Below are positions 18,695-26,476 of a DNA stretch of 40,536 nt, piece by piece; within the stretch, counting starts at the first letter, position 1; every line of letters begins with the position of its first letter. The DNA is from Acidobacteriota bacterium. GTDB taxonomy: Bacteria; Acidobacteriota; UBA6911; RPQK01; JAJDTT01. Location of the stretch: NCBI GenBank assembly GCA_022827025.1, contig JAJDTT010000088.1, positions 1-40,536 of the forward strand, in the 5' to 3' direction. The notes under the pieces are model-generated. The model searched no databases, was not told where the DNA came from, and was given only the letters and a program-made list of their open reading frames with translations. Position numbers and translations under genes: made by a program.

Positions 18695-18856
18695 TCAGGA
18701 CTCGGAGCCGCCGGAAGTGCCGCCGCGGTCCTGGATCTCCCGGGACAGCGAATCCAGCCGCCGCCCCAGCCGGCGCTGGGACCGGGCGATATGGAAAAGG
18801 TAGGCAAACAGCAGGGTCCAGATGACCATGTAGGCGGCGAAAAGATAGCCGATCAT
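18695..18856 (-). CDS. ccmD: CcmD-like small membrane protein of cytochrome c maturation
   Basis: This 53-residue gene was found by reading the minus strand downstream of ccmC. It begins MIGYLFAAYMVIWTLLFAYL, a single transmembrane helix with the aromatic pattern of CcmD. A basic cytoplasmic part follows (HIARSQRRLGRRLDSLSREI), typical of the family. The ATG at 18856 has GGAG about eight bases upstream and lies 13 bases after the ccmC stop. CcmD stabilises the CcmABC-CcmE complex and assists release of heme-loaded CcmE. Identification rests on size, topology and position. Confidence 0.8.
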   Translation of the reverse strand: MIGYLFAAYMVIWTLLFAYLFHIARSQRRLGRRLDSLSREIQDRGGTSGGSES

Positions 18857-18869
18857 GATCCGTTCTCCA

Positions 18870-19592
18870 TCATTTGGCCAGGACCTCCACTTCCATTTCC
18901 CGGGTCAGGCGCTCCTGAAGGCGCATGGATGTTCTCAAGCAGAGAAGGACCGCATAGAGGGCCGCGAAAGCGAATACCGAGATCATCAGCGTGTGCACCA
19001 TCTTCGTCTCCAGGTTCATGCCACTGGTCGTGACGACCACCGGATGGTGGGTTCTCCACCAGCGGATGGACATCCAGACGATGGGAACGTTGATGAAGCC
19101 GATGATTCCCAGCACGGCACAGAACTTGTATTTCTGATCCCCTTCGGGAAGGCTGCTCCGCAGGATGAGGTACGAGACGTACATCAGCCAAAGTACCAGC
19201 GTGGTTGTGACCCGGGGATCGCCCCAGGGCCACCAGGTGTACCAGATCGGCTTGGCCCAGATCGATCCGGTGACCAGAGTGATGGTCGTGAACACCACGC
19301 CCACCTCGGTTGAGGCCACGGCCAACTGGTCCCACTTGACGCGCCGAGTCCTGAGGTAGGCGATGCTGGCCAGAAAGACCACGAAAAAAGCAACAAAGGC
19401 GTTCCAGGCGGACCCCACGTGGAAGTAGAAAATCCGCTGGACGTCGCCCATGACCTTTTCGGTGGGCGCGTACAGGAAGGTGGCGTAGAGGGCCAACGCT
19501 CCTAGCAGGAAAGCAGGCGCCAGGAGCCGGACGGCCCACGCCGTGTAACGGCGATTCGCCTGCAGGTCCGCGTCAAGATTCTTCGACCACAT
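18870..19592 (-). CDS. ccmC: Heme handling protein CcmC
   Basis: CcmC is an inner-membrane protein that presents heme to CcmE. The 240-residue protein has six predicted transmembrane helices and the periplasmic tryptophan-rich WWPWGDPR motif of the heme-handling family. A conserved histidine lies before it (YFHVGSAW) and another after it (RTHHPVV). Its start overlaps the end of ccmB by 20 bases. It is followed by ccmD. Confidence 0.96.
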   Translation of the reverse strand: MWSKNLDADLQANRRYTAWAVRLLAPAFLLGALALYATFLYAPTEKVMGDVQRIFYFHVGSAWNAFVAFFVVFLASIAYLRTRRVKWDQLAVASTEVGVVFTTITLVTGSIWAKPIWYTWWPWGDPRVTTTLVLWLMYVSYLILRSSLPEGDQKYKFCAVLGIIGFINVPIVWMSIRWWRTHHPVVVTTSGMNLETKMVHTLMISVFAFAALYAVLLCLRTSMRLQERLTREMEVEVLAK

Positions 19593-20286
19593 ACTCGAAT
19601 ACCAGATAGGAGGCCGCCAGGAAGATCACGTCAAAGGCGACCAATATCTTAATCCATTGGAAGAGGAAGCGGAAATTTTCCGCCAGCAGTACCTCCGTGC
19701 TGCCGTTGACCGCCGCCAGGATCACCGGGATGACGATGGGGAACAGCAGTATGGGAAGCAGGACTTCCCGGGTCCGGATGCTGGAGACCATGGCTCCGAA
19801 CAACGTCCCTACGGCCGAGAAACCCAGACTCGCAAGGAGGATCAGGAGCAGCATCCAGGGTGTGGACGAGGTCAGGGGAAAATTGTAGACGGCCATGAAG
19901 ATGGCCAGGGTCACCAGATTCACGGCAACCAGGAAGATCCAGTTGGCCAGGAACTTGCCGAGAAAGATCAGCCCCCGGTCCATGGGGGAGAGCAGGATCC
20001 CGAGCAGCGTTCCATCTTCCCGCTCCGATTGGAACGAGCGATTGAGTTGAATCACTCCGGGAAAGATCAGGGCCACCCAGAGAATGCCCGGGAGGATGCC
20101 GGGAGCCGCCTTTCTCATGTCCTGATTCGCCGCGTCGAATGCGAAATTGAAGACCATCAGAATCAGAAAAGAGAAGAACAGGGTGGTGTAAAAGGCCTGA
20201 CGGGATCTGAGCTCGATCCGAAGATCCTTTTCGGCCAGCGTCCAGATCAGGCCCAGACCGTCCAACAGCCTTCGGGTGGGACTCAA
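19573..20286 (-). CDS. ccmB: Heme ABC transporter permease CcmB
   Basis: CcmB is the permease partner of the CcmA ATPase. The protein begins near GLIWTLAEKDLRIELRSRQ, then shows TTLFFSFLILMVFNFAF, QLNRSFQSEREDGTLLGILLSP (the coupling region) and several helices, ending VFEYVVEES. The start is not certain: TTG at 20286 overlaps the stop of the preceding transporter as TTGA and has GGAAGGG about 11 bases upstream (237 residues), while TTG at 20265 gives 230. Family length is about 220. A longer open frame to 20712 overlaps the transporter and is not real. Confidence 0.9.
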   Translation of the reverse strand: MSPTRRLLDGLGLIWTLAEKDLRIELRSRQAFYTTLFFSFLILMVFNFAFDAANQDMRKAAPGILPGILWVALIFPGVIQLNRSFQSEREDGTLLGILLSPMDRGLIFLGKFLANWIFLVAVNLVTLAIFMAVYNFPLTSSTPWMLLLILLASLGFSAVGTLFGAMVSSIRTREVLLPILLFPIVIPVILAAVNGSTEVLLAENFRFLFQWIKILVAFDVIFLAASYLVFEYVVEES

Positions 20287-21581
20287 AGCCCCATCAACCC
20301 TTCCTGACCGTGAAAAAAGACTCCCGCCGCCGCTCCGGTCATGAGCGTGGCCAGGGTGGCCGCCCAGAAGGCGGGCCAACTGAGGCGGGCCAGGTCGTTC
20401 CTGCGAGAAGGAACCAGCACCGAGAGTCCTCCCGCGAAGATGGCGACGGAGGCCACGTGAGTGAAGCCGCAGAGCGCGTAGCTCAAGATCATGACGCCAC
20501 GGGGAGAGAGGCTGCCGGCCGCGACCATGGCGGCCAGGTCCTGATAGGCCACCACCTCGGTCAGGATCCAGCGCTCCCCGATCAGCCGGGCGGCGGCCGG
20601 CCACTCGTCGGGAGTCAGTCCCAGACAGAGGACGAGGGGATAGGCGATCCACCCCAGAAGCATTCTGAGCGTCGGACGGAACTCCTCTTGGAGCGCCAGG
20701 CTCGAGATCCAACCTGCCGTTGCCCCCAGAATCAGGTCCAGCAACGCGACCAGGCCCAGGATTCCGATCAGGAGCGCGCCGACCCCCACCGACAGGCGGA
20801 CGCCGTCGTTGGCGCCCTGGATGATGCTTCCCATCCAGTGCCGCGACTTGCCCACGTCCCCCAAGGGAGGCACGGAACCCCGGGTCTGCGGCTCATCTCC
20901 TTCAGGAACGACGATCTTGGCCATCAGGACGGCGGCGGGGATGGACAGAACGGACGCGGAGATCAGGTGACCCGCGATGTAGGGGAAGATGGGCGCCAGA
21001 AGACCAGCATAGACGGCCAGCACCGAGCTGGCGATGGTGGAGAGGCCCGACGTCAGGAGCATCATCAGCTCGGAGCGGGTCATGCGCTCCAGAAAGGGCC
21101 GGACCGTCAGTGTCGATTCGACGCCGAAGAACAGGTTGCTGCTGGTCGCCAGGGCTTCGGCGCCACTGAGACCGAAGCCGCGGTGGACCCATCGGGCGAT
21201 GGTTCTCACCACGAAGGGAAGGACTCCGAAGTGATAAAGAAGAGAGATGATCACCGAGAAGAAAACGATGGCGGGAAAGACCTGGAAGGCCAGGATGAAG
21301 CCCAGGGTTTCTTCCTGGCCGGGACCGGCGGCGAGAGGGCCGAAGAGGAATCGCGCACCGGCGCCGGAGGCGGTCAGAAGTGTGGCGACGGCGCCGTTGA
21401 GGGCCACCAGGACGACCCGGAAAAAGGGCCACCAGAAGACCACGACCCCCATCACCGCCAGGGTGGCGGCGGCCGCCGCCGCGGTTCTCCAGGAGACGCC
21501 GCGCCGGTTGGTGGAAGTGAGCCAGGCCAGCAGGACCAGCATGCAGCATCCAAACGCCGAGTAAAGGTTCCACCAACTCAC
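20283..21581 (-). CDS. Concentrative nucleoside transporter family protein
   Basis: This 432-residue integral membrane protein resembles the CNT/NupC family, which imports nucleosides with protons or sodium. It has an N-terminal set of helices, then FQVFPAIVFFSVIISLLYHFGV and LSGAEALATSSNLFFGVEST, matching the conserved G-x-E-A...N-x-F-x-G-x-x-E substrate region. LMTSGLSTIAS-type and SYALCGFTHVASVAIFAGGL segments follow, also conserved. It sits between ccmA and ccmB and overlaps the ccmB start, an unexpected place for a nucleoside importer. The substrate is inferred only from the family. Confidence 0.85.
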   Translation of the reverse strand: MSWWNLYSAFGCCMLVLLAWLTSTNRRGVSWRTAAAAAATLAVMGVVVFWWPFFRVVLVALNGAVATLLTASGAGARFLFGPLAAGPGQEETLGFILAFQVFPAIVFFSVIISLLYHFGVLPFVVRTIARWVHRGFGLSGAEALATSSNLFFGVESTLTVRPFLERMTRSELMMLLTSGLSTIASSVLAVYAGLLAPIFPYIAGHLISASVLSIPAAVLMAKIVVPEGDEPQTRGSVPPLGDVGKSRHWMGSIIQGANDGVRLSVGVGALLIGILGLVALLDLILGATAGWISSLALQEEFRPTLRMLLGWIAYPLVLCLGLTPDEWPAAARLIGERWILTEVVAYQDLAAMVAAGSLSPRGVMILSYALCGFTHVASVAIFAGGLSVLVPSRRNDLARLSWPAFWAATLATLMTGAAAGVFFHGQEGLMGL

Positions 21582-21633
21582 GGTTCAAGGCCCCGCCGGC
21601 ACAAGATGAACAGCTTCCCCGGCATCACTCCCG

Positions 21634-22347
21634 TTACTCGGAACGGGATTCCGTTCCGTCCTCCTCCACGGCTCCCAGGTACGCCGCCTCAACCTCGCGC
21701 CGGCCCAAACCGCCGGAGGAGCGGTCGTACACCAGGGAACCCCGGTGCTGAATCAGGACTCGGTCGCAAAGTTCCAGGCCCTCCGCCAGGTTATGGGTCA
21801 CGAGAAGCACGGTGTGGGTCCCATCCTTGAGACTTCGGAGAATTCTCGTCAGGAGCCGGTTCCCCTGCTGGTCCAGACCCACGTAGGGCTCGTCCAGCAG
21901 CAGCAGGCGGGGTTCGTGCAGCAGGGCCCGGCCCAGCGTGAGCCGCTGTTTCATGCCGCGGGAGTACTCCCGGACCAATTGCTCTCCGGCTCCCGACAGC
22001 CCCATTCTCTCCAGCATCCGCCCGGACCGCTCCCGCGGGTGGGCAACGCCGTAGAGGCGCGAGTAGAAAAACAGGTTCTCGTAACCGGTCATCTCCGGAT
22101 AGAGCAGGCTTTGGTGGGACACGTAGCCGACATGTCGCCGTTCCGGTCCCGATCCGTTGAACCGGAGGGAGATGGTTCCGCTCGTCGGCTTGAGCAGACC
22201 GGCAACGAGTTTCAGCAGGGTGGTCTTCCCGGCGCCGTTGGGCCCGAACAGACTGACGAACTGGCCCTCTTCGATTCGGAGGGTCAGGCCGGAGATTGCC
22301 CGGAAGATCCCGAACCGCTTGGTGAGGTGGCTGATCCGCAGCGCCAT
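21634..22347 (-). CDS. ccmA: Heme exporter ATPase CcmA
   Basis: CcmA hydrolyses ATP to release heme-bound CcmE from CcmC. The 237-residue ATPase shows Walker A GPNGAGKTT, the Q-loop GYVSHQSLLYPEMTGYENL, signature YSRGMKQRLTLGRAL (the SRGMKQR variant typical of CcmA), Walker B LLLLDEPYVGLD and switch VTHNL. It is separated from ccmB by the nucleoside transporter gene and follows the ccmI-like gene by nine bases. Confidence 0.9.
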   Translation of the reverse strand: MALRISHLTKRFGIFRAISGLTLRIEEGQFVSLFGPNGAGKTTLLKLVAGLLKPTSGTISLRFNGSGPERRHVGYVSHQSLLYPEMTGYENLFFYSRLYGVAHPRERSGRMLERMGLSGAGEQLVREYSRGMKQRLTLGRALLHEPRLLLLDEPYVGLDQQGNRLLTRILRSLKDGTHTVLLVTHNLAEGLELCDRVLIQHRGSLVYDRSSGGLGRREVEAAYLGAVEEDGTESRSE

Positions 22348-22356
22348 CGGGATGAG

Positions 22357-22662
22357 TCAGGCCCTGCTCTTCCGGGTCTTCTTCCGCTCCAGCGCCTCGA
22401 CCCGGTGGAAGACATCAGCGGCCCGTTCCTCGTACTCGGATTTCAGATCTTCGTAGTCCCGGGACGAGAGCTTGCCCATTCGGAAATCCATCTCGATGTC
22501 CTTCAGGTCGGCGACGACGTCCTCCTTCTCCCGCAGGACCGCCTGGCGGTCGGTCGGAGGCGCTTCCGGGGGAGGTTCCGCTTTGGTCTCCCCCCAGAGG
22601 AGGGGATAGGCCACGTAAAGGACCATTCCGATGAAAAGAAGGGGAGCGATGATCAGCTCCAT
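22357..22662 (-). CDS. Short CcmI-like membrane protein
   Basis: A 101-residue protein lies between ccmF and ccmA. It has one N-terminal transmembrane helix (LIIAPLLFIGMVLYVAYPLL) and a cytoplasmic helical segment (KEDVVADLKDIEMDFRMGKL followed by SRDYEDLKSEYEERA). That is the pattern of the N-terminal part of CcmI/CycH, in which the helix pair KDLEFDYRLGKISEED-like precedes the TPR domain. The periplasmic TPR domain that binds apocytochrome is absent. Assignment is by motif resemblance and operon position. Confidence 0.6.
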   Translation of the reverse strand: MELIIAPLLFIGMVLYVAYPLLWGETKAEPPPEAPPTDRQAVLREKEDVVADLKDIEMDFRMGKLSSRDYEDLKSEYEERAADVFHRVEALERKKTRKSRA

Positions 22663-22701
22663 GACGAGTCCTCGATAAAGGCGAAATCCGCCGTCTCCGG
22701 A

Positions 22702-24702
22702 TCAGGCGGCTTCGGTCCGAATTCTCTCCCTCCGGCGTCGAACGCGAGTTCGCGCGGCCGGCTTCTTGTCCGGAAAAAAGAGGAAGACCCCGGCCAGGAC
22801 CATGATGCCGATGCCGATCCAGACCCACTGGACCATGGGGTTCACGAAGACGTGGAACGTCGCCTGGGTCAGGTCGTCGTTGTAACCGGACAGAACGATG
22901 TAGACATCGTCCATGAGGGCGCTGCGAATCGCCACTTCGCTCATGGGCTGCTCGCCCTTGTGGTGAAAATGTTTCTGCGGAAAGAAGTTGCCGATGGGCT
23001 CCTGGTTCTTGTATCCGCTGATTCGAGCGTAGACCACGTCCTTTTCCGGGTCCGCTCTCTGGACCAGTTCATGGAACTTGAGGGTGTACCGGCCCACCCC
23101 GAACTCCTCGCCCCGGTTCACGGTGACCAGTTCCTCAAGGGAGAAGAAGGAGCTGGAAATGATGCCGATGAAGGCCACGACGACCCCCATGTGGATGATG
23201 AAGCCGCCGTAGCGGCGCTTGTTCATGAGGGTCAGGTCCTTCAGGGCCACCAGGAACGACGAGGATCGGATGCCCTGGCGGGCCCGGGCGCCCTTGTAGA
23301 ACTCGAAGAAGATGCAGAAGGCCACGAAACCGGAGGCGGAATAGAAGAGCAGAGGAATCATGCTCCGGACGCCCAGGAACAAGGCCACCCCTCCAAAGAG
23401 CAGTCCGCCGGCCAGGGGGATCAGGAAATTCCGCCGGAAATTCTTGAAGGAGGCCTTTCTCCAGGCGATCAGGGGGCAGATGCCGGTGAGCGCCAGGAGG
23501 GTCAGGGCCAGGGGCCAGGTGACCTGGTTGAAGAAGGGCGCCGACACCGTGATCTTCTCCCCTTGGACCCACTCGGAGATGATGGGGAAGACGGTGCCCC
23601 AGAAGATGGCGAAGCAGATGGAGACGAACAACAGGTTGTTCAGCAGGAAGGTCGCTTCCCGCGAGAGAAAGGACTTCATCCGCTGCTCGCTCCGGAGCTG
23701 ATCCGATCTACGGACGATCCAGAAGACCCCGAACAGGGTCGAGACCAGCAGGAACCCCGCGAACATGGGTCCCAGGTTGGAGAGGGCGAAGGAGTGGACC
23801 GACGAGATGACGCCGCTTCGGGTCACGAAGGTGCCGAAGATGGAGAGCTCGAAGGCGACCAGGACCAGGATGAAGTTCCAGAGCTTCAGCATCCCCTTCT
23901 TCTCGGTGATCATGATGGAGTGCAGGAAGGCGGTGGCGAAGAGCCACGGCATGAAGGACGAATTCTCCACCGGGTCCCAAGCCCAGTATCCGCCCCATCC
24001 CAGTTCCTCGTAGGCCCAGACCCCGCCCAGCGTGAAGCCCATGGTCAGGAAGATCCAGGCCACCAGGGTCCAGCGCCGGGTCACGCGGATCCAGGAGGTG
24101 TCCAGCGTGCGGGACATGAGAGCGGCCATGGCGAAGGCGAACGGGATGGTCAGGCCGATGTAGCCCAGGTAGAGAATCGGCGGGTGGATCACCATGTAGG
24201 AGTTCTGGAGCAGAGGATTGAGACCGTTGCCGTCGGCGGGCGCCGCTCCGGCGGGGAAGGTGTCGAAGGGATTGGTGGCAAAGGCCAACAGGAGCATGAA
24301 AAAGCCCAGGGTCCCGGCCATCACGGCGACGGCATAGGGCATCAACTTCCGGTTGCGGTTCCGGTTCTGGACCACCGCAACCAGGCAGAAAAAGGCCAGG
24401 ACCAGGGCCCACATGAGCAGGCTCCCCGCCTGTCCTCCCCAGAACGCCGTGAACTTGTAGATCGTGGGGATGTTGCTGGCGCTGTAGCCGGCGACGTATT
24501 GCACTCGGAAATCGTCCGTCAGGAGGAGGTTGATGAGGCAGGCGGAGGCCGCCACCACAACCACGAAGGCGGCCACCAGGCTGTTTTCGGCGCTCCGGGC
24601 CAGGGCCAGGTTCTTCCGGCGTCCCGCGATGGCCGCTGCCACGGCGCCGTAGGCGGACAGACTTAGGCCGCCAAGCAGACAATATCGACCCAGTTCAATC
24701 AT
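22702..24702 (-). CDS. ccmF: Heme lyase CcmF
   Basis: CcmF attaches heme to apocytochrome c at CxxCH sites. The 666-residue multi-spanning protein has normal length. The WGGYWAWDPVENSSFMPWL region is the tryptophan-rich heme-handling signature; FWGGQAGSLLMWALVLAFFC, VIHPPILYLGYIG and the C-terminal helix WIGIGIMVLAGVFLFFPD also match. A conserved histidine follows in IIHMGVVVAFIG. It lies six bases after ccmE and precedes the ccmI-like gene. Confidence 0.97.
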   Translation of the reverse strand: MIELGRYCLLGGLSLSAYGAVAAAIAGRRKNLALARSAENSLVAAFVVVVAASACLINLLLTDDFRVQYVAGYSASNIPTIYKFTAFWGGQAGSLLMWALVLAFFCLVAVVQNRNRNRKLMPYAVAVMAGTLGFFMLLLAFATNPFDTFPAGAAPADGNGLNPLLQNSYMVIHPPILYLGYIGLTIPFAFAMAALMSRTLDTSWIRVTRRWTLVAWIFLTMGFTLGGVWAYEELGWGGYWAWDPVENSSFMPWLFATAFLHSIMITEKKGMLKLWNFILVLVAFELSIFGTFVTRSGVISSVHSFALSNLGPMFAGFLLVSTLFGVFWIVRRSDQLRSEQRMKSFLSREATFLLNNLLFVSICFAIFWGTVFPIISEWVQGEKITVSAPFFNQVTWPLALTLLALTGICPLIAWRKASFKNFRRNFLIPLAGGLLFGGVALFLGVRSMIPLLFYSASGFVAFCIFFEFYKGARARQGIRSSSFLVALKDLTLMNKRRYGGFIIHMGVVVAFIGIISSSFFSLEELVTVNRGEEFGVGRYTLKFHELVQRADPEKDVVYARISGYKNQEPIGNFFPQKHFHHKGEQPMSEVAIRSALMDDVYIVLSGYNDDLTQATFHVFVNPMVQWVWIGIGIMVLAGVFLFFPDKKPAARTRVRRRRERIRTEAA

Positions 24703-24708
24703 GTTCCC

Positions 24709-25173
24709 TCAATAGGGCTGGTCGGGAGTCTGGGGTTTTTCGGAGGAAGCCGCCTGCGCTTCCTCATATTTGGAGGGACATTTGGCCATCAGGATCGTGG
24801 CCTGGAAATGGTGCCGGTCGGCCTGGTAGGTGCCTTCCACCACGACCTCGGCCCCATCCTTGAAGGTGTCGGGGATGATCCCCTGATAGGTGACCGGAAG
24901 AGTGTTCGTGGTCTTCTTTTCCATTACCAGGAAATCGACCTGTGACAGCTCCCGATCGATCCGGATCGTGCCGGAAGAGACGTGTCCATGGATGCGCAGC
25001 CCCACGCCGGCGAGGTCCGTCTTTTTTTCCGCCAACTCCGACAGGGTGTAGTAGTAGACCATGGTGTCGTTGATGCCGCTGAACATCAGGTAGGCCACGG
25101 ATCCCAGGATCAACAGGCCGGCCACGATGAATTTGGGTGCGGGCAATCCGGATACGGCCATGGTGCCGGTCAT
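24709..25173 (-). CDS. ccmE: Heme chaperone CcmE, cysteine (CxxxY) type
   Basis: CcmE is a membrane-tethered periplasmic chaperone that binds heme covalently and passes it to CcmF. The 154-residue protein has an N-terminal transmembrane helix (about 14-32) and the OB-fold pattern (VGLRIHGHVSSGTIRID, DFLVMEKKTTNTLPVTYQGI, VVVEGTY, FQATILMAKCPSKYEE). The usual heme ligand site HxxxY is replaced by C132-P-S-K-Y136. This variant is known from Desulfovibrio and archaea, where the cysteine binds heme and CcmH is absent. It is the first gene of the ccm operon. ATG at 25161 is an alternative start. Confidence 0.93.
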   Translation of the reverse strand: MTGTMAVSGLPAPKFIVAGLLILGSVAYLMFSGINDTMVYYYTLSELAEKKTDLAGVGLRIHGHVSSGTIRIDRELSQVDFLVMEKKTTNTLPVTYQGIIPDTFKDGAEVVVEGTYQADRHHFQATILMAKCPSKYEEAQAASSEKPQTPDQPY

Positions 25174-25314
25174 TGTAGCAATTTCTCAGCATTGAGAGAA
25201 GCGATGAAAATAGAGGCAAGGAAGGTGCCGGGACAATCCTTGAGGTTGTTCTGGGTCACTTGCGGGATGTGGCCGGAGAAGAGGATGGAAAGCCCGAGGA
25301 ATGGCGGACATGGT
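25174..25314. other. Intergenic region between ccmE and brnTA
   Basis: This 141-base stretch lies between the divergent ccmE and brnT genes and should hold the ccm promoter. I see no convincing -35/-10 pair for the minus strand; TACAAT overlaps the ccmE ATG and is too close to serve. Confidence 0.4.
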
Positions 25315-25343
25315 TTGAGGTATATACAGATTGTATATATAAA
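25315..25343 (+). promoter_or_regulatory. brnTA promoter with palindromic operator
   Basis: TTGAGG (25315-25320) and TATAAA (25338-25343) are 17 bases apart, forming a plausible promoter about 37 bases upstream of brnT. The spacer and -10 contain a perfect inverted repeat, TATATACA-GAT-TGTATATA (25321-25339). BrnA is a ribbon-helix-helix DNA-binding antitoxin and Brucella BrnTA is known to repress itself, so this palindrome is the likely operator. The base pattern is observed; repression is inferred. Confidence 0.65.
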
Positions 25344-25379
25344 GAAAAAGGAAGACCGCCACATGGCGACAAAGAAGCG

Positions 25380-25679
25380 ATGCCATTGCAGTTCGAATGG
25401 GATAATGAGAAGGATCGGGCGAACCGTGAAAAACACGGCATTGGTTTTGAGGAAGCCAAGATCATTTTCACTCGCCCCGTGGTTACCGCCCAGGATGATC
25501 GTCGTGACTACGGAGAGGAACGGTTTATCAGTTTTGGGCGGATTGGCAAGTCAATCGTTGTAGCCGTGGTACACACGAGACGACTTGGACGAATCCGTCT
25601 GATATCCGCCCGTAAGGCCAACCGCAAAGAAAGGAGAACTTATTATGAGTATCTCACCAAAGCGGCTCCAGGAAATTGA
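25380..25679 (+). CDS. brnT: BrnT-family toxin
   Basis: BrnT toxins are RelE-fold ribonucleases of type II toxin-antitoxin systems. The 99-residue protein beginning MPLQFEWDNEKDRANREKHG has the family hallmarks: F.WD..K...N..KHG.sFEEA at the N-terminus, then the strands FISFGRIGKSIVVAVVHTRR and the basic RIRLISARKANRKERRTYYE motif with the catalytic Arg/Tyr region. A longer in-frame start at 25260 would run through the promoter and is rejected. GC content is visibly lower than in the neighbours, consistent with acquisition. It overlaps brnA by 35 bases. Confidence 0.92.
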   Translation: MPLQFEWDNEKDRANREKHGIGFEEAKIIFTRPVVTAQDDRRDYGEERFISFGRIGKSIVVAVVHTRRLGRIRLISARKANRKERRTYYEYLTKAAPGN

Positions 25680-25899
25680 AGCTATTCGCGATGCAGAAAT
25701 CGACTATTCGGACATCCCGGAAGCCGACGAAAGCTTTTGGAAGCGTGCCGAACTGCAGATGCCGCAGCCCAAGAAGGGGATCTATGTCCGCTTGGATGCC
25801 GATGTCATTGACTGGCTCAAATCAGGTGGCAGGGGTTACCAGACTCGCATGAACGCCATGCTGAGAGCGCTCATGGAAAGCGATCGGTCTACACACTGA
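25645..25899 (+). CDS. brnA: BrnA-family antitoxin
   Basis: BrnA neutralises BrnT and represses the operon. The 84-residue protein has an N-terminal toxin-binding helical part (MSISPKRLQEIEAIRDAEID, then YSDIPEADESFWKRA). The C-terminal ribbon-helix-helix domain reads KGIYVRLDADVIDWLKSGGR followed by GYQTRMNAMLRALME. AAGGAGAAC before the ATG at 25645 is a strong ribosome site, suggesting that antitoxin is made efficiently from within brnT. Confidence 0.93.
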   Translation: MSISPKRLQEIEAIRDAEIDYSDIPEADESFWKRAELQMPQPKKGIYVRLDADVIDWLKSGGRGYQTRMNAMLRALMESDRSTH

Positions 25900-26033
25900 G
25901 GATAGCGTCGTCGTCACCCGGCAAATCGACATGACATAGTACAACTCGCTCACCGGCTGCGGGAGAATGGAATTTCTCGAAAGGTGGGCAACCGGCGTTT
26001 TCCGGTTGGGCAAGCCTTCGCCACCGGCAAGAA

Positions 26034-26068
26034 ACACGACCCCCGTTGGAGTTCCCAGGGGGTCGTGT
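26034..26068. terminator. Bidirectional terminator between brnA and atpE
   Basis: ACACGACCCCC (26034-26044) and GGGGGTCGTGT (26058-26068) form a perfect 11-bp stem with a 13-base loop. It is followed by CTCTTTT on the plus strand and TTTCTT on the minus strand, so it can end both brnTA and the nuo-atp operon. A second smaller hairpin (CAACCGG/CCGGTTG, 25989-26008) precedes it on the brnA side. Confidence 0.8.
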
Positions 26069-26107
26069 CTCTTTTCCGGAGCCGCCGTACTCTACTCGAG
26101 GGGACTT

Positions 26108-26422
26108 CTACCCGCTCACCAGGAGAACGACGACGAAGGTCAGAAGGGCCAGGAACTCGATGAAGGCGAGTCCCAGGATGAAGAAGAAGCGGATCGTGTC
26201 GGAGGCTCCGGGGTTTCTGGAGACGCCTTCGCAGGCGGCGGTCAGAACCCGGCTCTGACCGTAGCCGCAGCCGGCCGCGGCGATGGCCATGGCGACGGCA
26301 AGCCAATGAATTTCAAGAGTTGTGGCGGCGCCGCCTTCCTCCGACTGTGCCTGCACGGAGACCACCGGCAGCAGGAGGGCAACGACCAGGGCAATGGCCA
26401 GAAGGCCGAACTTTCGGTTCAT
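26108..26422 (-). CDS. atpE: ATP synthase Fo subunit c
   Basis: Subunit c forms the rotating ring that carries ions through Fo. With the ATG at 26422 (AGGAG seven bases upstream) the protein has 104 residues, longer than the usual 75-90. It has an N-terminal signal-like segment (residues 1-26, ending VSVQAQ), then the two ring helices. The ion-binding glutamate is E89 in LGLAFIEFLALLTF. Q56 aligns with the sodium-ligand glutamine of Na-type rings, but the residue after E89 is Phe instead of Ser/Thr, which argues for protons. It is the last gene of the operon; subunit b and the F1 genes are not present. Confidence 0.94.
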   Translation of the reverse strand: MNRKFGLLAIALVVALLLPVVSVQAQSEEGGAATTLEIHWLAVAMAIAAAGCGYGQSRVLTAACEGVSRNPGASDTIRFFFILGLAFIEFLALLTFVVVLLVSG

Positions 26423-26476
26423 GTCATGACTCCTTCCAAGGTTTGAGTTGTAAGCCCGTCGCATGGAGCGCCCGAA

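Noticed and set aside
19573-20712. A 379-residue version of CcmB
   Set aside because: The extra N-terminal part overlaps the nucleoside transporter out of frame and is hydrophilic, low-complexity sequence.
21745-24666. A 973-residue plus-strand frame opposite ccmA and ccmF
   Set aside because: Its sequence is rich in Gly, Glu, Asp, His and Gln and mirrors the membrane-protein codons on the other strand. The minus-strand genes show clear family motifs.
25260-25379. A 40-residue upstream extension of brnT
   Set aside because: It would be translated from DNA holding the promoter and palindromic operator, and family members start at the MPLQFEWDNEK position.
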